Source: Lewinella sp. IMCC34183 (lineage in GTDB: Bacteria > Bacteroidota > Bacteroidia > Chitinophagales > Saprospiraceae). From it: DNA of 64,000 bases. Below are positions 62,679-64,000 of the stretch, piece by piece. The first letter of the stretch is position 1. Each line of letters opens with the position of its first letter. Location of the stretch: the NCBI RefSeq assembly GCF_003390915.1, contig NZ_QMEM01000014.1, positions 27,675-91,674 of the forward strand, written 5' to 3'. The notes under the pieces were generated by a model. That model had not been told where the DNA came from and ran no database searches. It saw only the letters and a list, made by a program, of their open reading frames with translations. The position numbers and the translations under genes are program-made.

Positions 62679-63575
62679 TCACCGATCGTACCCGAACCGC
62701 TTGAGCCACTGCTCGTCGTCCCGCCAGTCCTCCCGGATCTTCACGTGGGTCTCCAGGAATACCTTTCGTCCGAGAAATTCCTCCATCCGCTTGCGGGCAT
62801 TCGTGCCGAGCTTTTTGATGGAGCTGCCGCCCTTACCGATGAGAATAGGCTTCTGCGTTTTCCGGCTTACGTAGATGACGGCGCTGATGCGGGCGAGCTC
62901 TTCTCCGTCCTTGGTTTCGGTTTCCTCGAAGGTTTCGATCTCGATCTCCACGCTGTAGGGTATTTCCTGGTGGTACTGCTCGAGGATCTGCTCACGCAGT
63001 ATCTCCGAAACGAAAAAGCGTTCGGATCGGTCGGTGAGCTGATCTTCGGGAAAGTACACCGGTCCTTCGGGCAGGGCTTCCTTGATGGCCACCAACAGGT
63101 CGTCTACCCCCAGGCCCGACTGCGCCGAAATGCCGAAAATACGTTGCGGCTTCATCCACTTTTTGAACTGCCGCTCGAGCTGGTTGACGCGGTTCTCGTC
63201 TACCAGGTCCAGCTTGTTGAAGACCAGAAACAGCGGCACGTCCATGCGGCGCAGCTTGCCGACCAGCAGGTCGTCTTCTCCGTATTCCTCCTGCGGATCG
63301 ACCAGGTAGATCATCACGTCGGCGTCTTCGAAACTGGAGTTGACGTAGCTGTTCATCTTCTCCTGCATCTTGTAGCTGGCCTCCTCGATGTAGCCGGGGG
63401 TATCGCTGAAGACGACCTGGCAGTCCTCGGTGGTCAGGATACCGATGATGCGGTGGCGGGTCGTTTGCGGCTTGGCCGTGATGATGCTCATCCGCTCCCC
63501 CACCAGCGCGTTCATGAGGGTGGACTTCCCGGCATTCGGCCGGCCGATGATGTTGACGAATCCGCTTTTGTGCAT
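62679..63575 (-). CDS. era: GTPase Era
   Basis: A 298-residue GTPase that binds the 3' end of 16S rRNA in 30S assembly. G motifs are GRPNAGKST (11-19), DTPGY, and NKLD; switch I holds TTRHRIIG. The C-terminal KH domain shows ISAVIYVSRKTQKPILIGKGG in two parts, followed by the conserved KxxG-type helix. Length is typical. The TACCTTTG box 4 nt upstream supports ATG 63575. Confidence 0.97.
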   Translation of the reverse strand: MHKSGFVNIIGRPNAGKSTLMNALVGERMSIITAKPQTTRHRIIGILTTEDCQVVFSDTPGYIEEASYKMQEKMNSYVNSSFEDADVMIYLVDPQEEYGEDDLLVGKLRRMDVPLFLVFNKLDLVDENRVNQLERQFKKWMKPQRIFGISAQSGLGVDDLLVAIKEALPEGPVYFPEDQLTDRSERFFVSEILREQILEQYHQEIPYSVEIEIETFEETETKDGEELARISAVIYVSRKTQKPILIGKGGSSIKKLGTNARKRMEEFLGRKVFLETHVKIREDWRDDEQWLKRFGYDR

Positions 63576-63579
63576 GGGT

Positions 63580-63587
63580 CAAAGGTA
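63580..63587 (-). promoter_or_regulatory. -7 box of era
   Basis: TACCTTTG on the minus strand, a full TAnnTTTG match, ending 4 nt before the era ATG. Confidence 0.55.
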
Positions 63588-63765
63588 CGGGCGGGGACGC
63601 AGGTGCGGGGCTTATGGTAAACTGGGGCGGTCGGTGGGTATGGATTTATCGGAGGGGCTTGGGTTACCGCGGACGTAGCGGGGATTTGGGGCCTTTGCTT
63701 TGCTTTGCCTGGTGAGTGAGTGGATTGTTGAATCTGGCGGCCGAGGGTGTAGGGTGGTATTTTTT

Positions 63766-63930
63766 TACCACAGATCGGCTGCGCCGGCAGATTCAGTCAC
63801 AGATTAACACAGAGTCTCCCGCAGGGCAGGGATTACGCAGACTAGCGGATAGCGCTCCGCGCTCCCGGCGGCATACGCATCCGAGCGCAGCGAGGGGCGG
63901 AAGCAATGCGGGCTACCGCACCAATGCACC
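63766..63930 (-). repeat. Inverted copy of the long dispersed repeat
   Basis: The plus strand reads ACAGATCGGCTGCGCCGGCAG, ATTACGCAG, GCGCTCCCGGCGG, GAGGGGCGGAAGCAATGCGGG: the complement of the unit at 50127-50898, with divergence. It lies in the 425-bp non-coding end of the window after era. No gene is seen in 63588-64000. Confidence 0.85.
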
Positions 63931-63960
63931 AACTCAAAGACCCAACAACGCAGACCTTCC

Positions 63961-64000
63961 TTACCGCAGATCGGCTGCGCCGGCAGATTCAGTCACAGAT
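63961..64000 (-). repeat. Start of a second inverted copy of the long repeat (cut by window edge)
   Basis: This stretch repeats the start of the 63766 copy (CAGATCGGCTGCGCCGGCAG, then ATTCAGTCACAGAT) and continues beyond the window. Confidence 0.8.

Overview
The window is about 62% GC and reads as a chromosomal segment of a high-GC member of the Bacteroidota, most like Lewinella/Neolewinella and relatives (Saprospiria). This placement is inference. Supporting it are the type IX secretion genes porX and porZ, two proteins with type IX C-terminal sorting domains, promoters of the TAnnTTTG type, no Shine-Dalgarno sequences, and several Bacteroidota protein families. No rRNA, tRNA, prophage, transposase or CRISPR array was seen.

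Layout. 1-1447: the start of a four-helix-bundle sensor that runs off the left edge, a small secreted protein with three GPxYKN motifs, and an intergenic palindrome. 1448-9863: a secreted metzincin-like protease, polA, an HNH protein, a structured RNA candidate on the minus strand, a GreA-like protein, a MazG-like pyrophosphohydrolase, recA and glyA. 10027-18013: a GH3/serine-hydrolase fusion, an M48 lipoprotein protease, a dipeptide epimerase, a 13.5-copy 8-bp repeat, der and rnhB. 18020-23180: pldA, a decayed GH92 mannosidase remnant, and a response regulator, histidine kinase, PepSY-like protein and SdiA-regulated-like propeller on the minus strand. 23289-31861: porX, divergent from an M42 aminopeptidase, then a DUF2723 membrane glycosyltransferase-like gene coupled to an SLC12-like transporter.

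31862-43814: a repeat cluster, cdd, an M1 peptidase with a barrel-like C-terminus, a small membrane protein, a subtilisin-like type IX cargo, panB, mltG and a large type IX cargo. 43945-49747: a MerR/B12-fold regulator, a TPR protein, rlmN, a small membrane protein and porZ. 49876-53900: a divergent cold-shock-like protein, an 0.8-kb block of long direct repeats, and uvrA. 53944-63575: a phytochrome-type kinase, a Tat-exported sugar isomerase-like protein, a membrane protein, a LytTR regulator with a TPR kinase, an oxidoreductase, two paralogous 87-residue proteins and era. 63576-64000: inverted copies of the long repeat.

Genes acting together. Replication, repair and recombination: polA, recA, uvrA, rnhB. 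Ribosome biogenesis and translation: der, era, rlmN. Envelope and peptidoglycan work: the GH3 fusion, the epimerase, mltG, pldA and the M48 protease. Type IX export: porX, porZ and two visible cargos. A further observation is that eight genes carry a TAnnTTnG-type -7 box only 4 or 5 nt before the start codon, which predicts leaderless or nearly leaderless mRNAs. No clearly new multi-gene system was found. The best leads are the structured RNA, the phytochrome-like kinase that has lost chromophore residues, the MerR regulator without B12-ligand histidines, the M1 peptidase with a barrel-like tail, and the repeat families.
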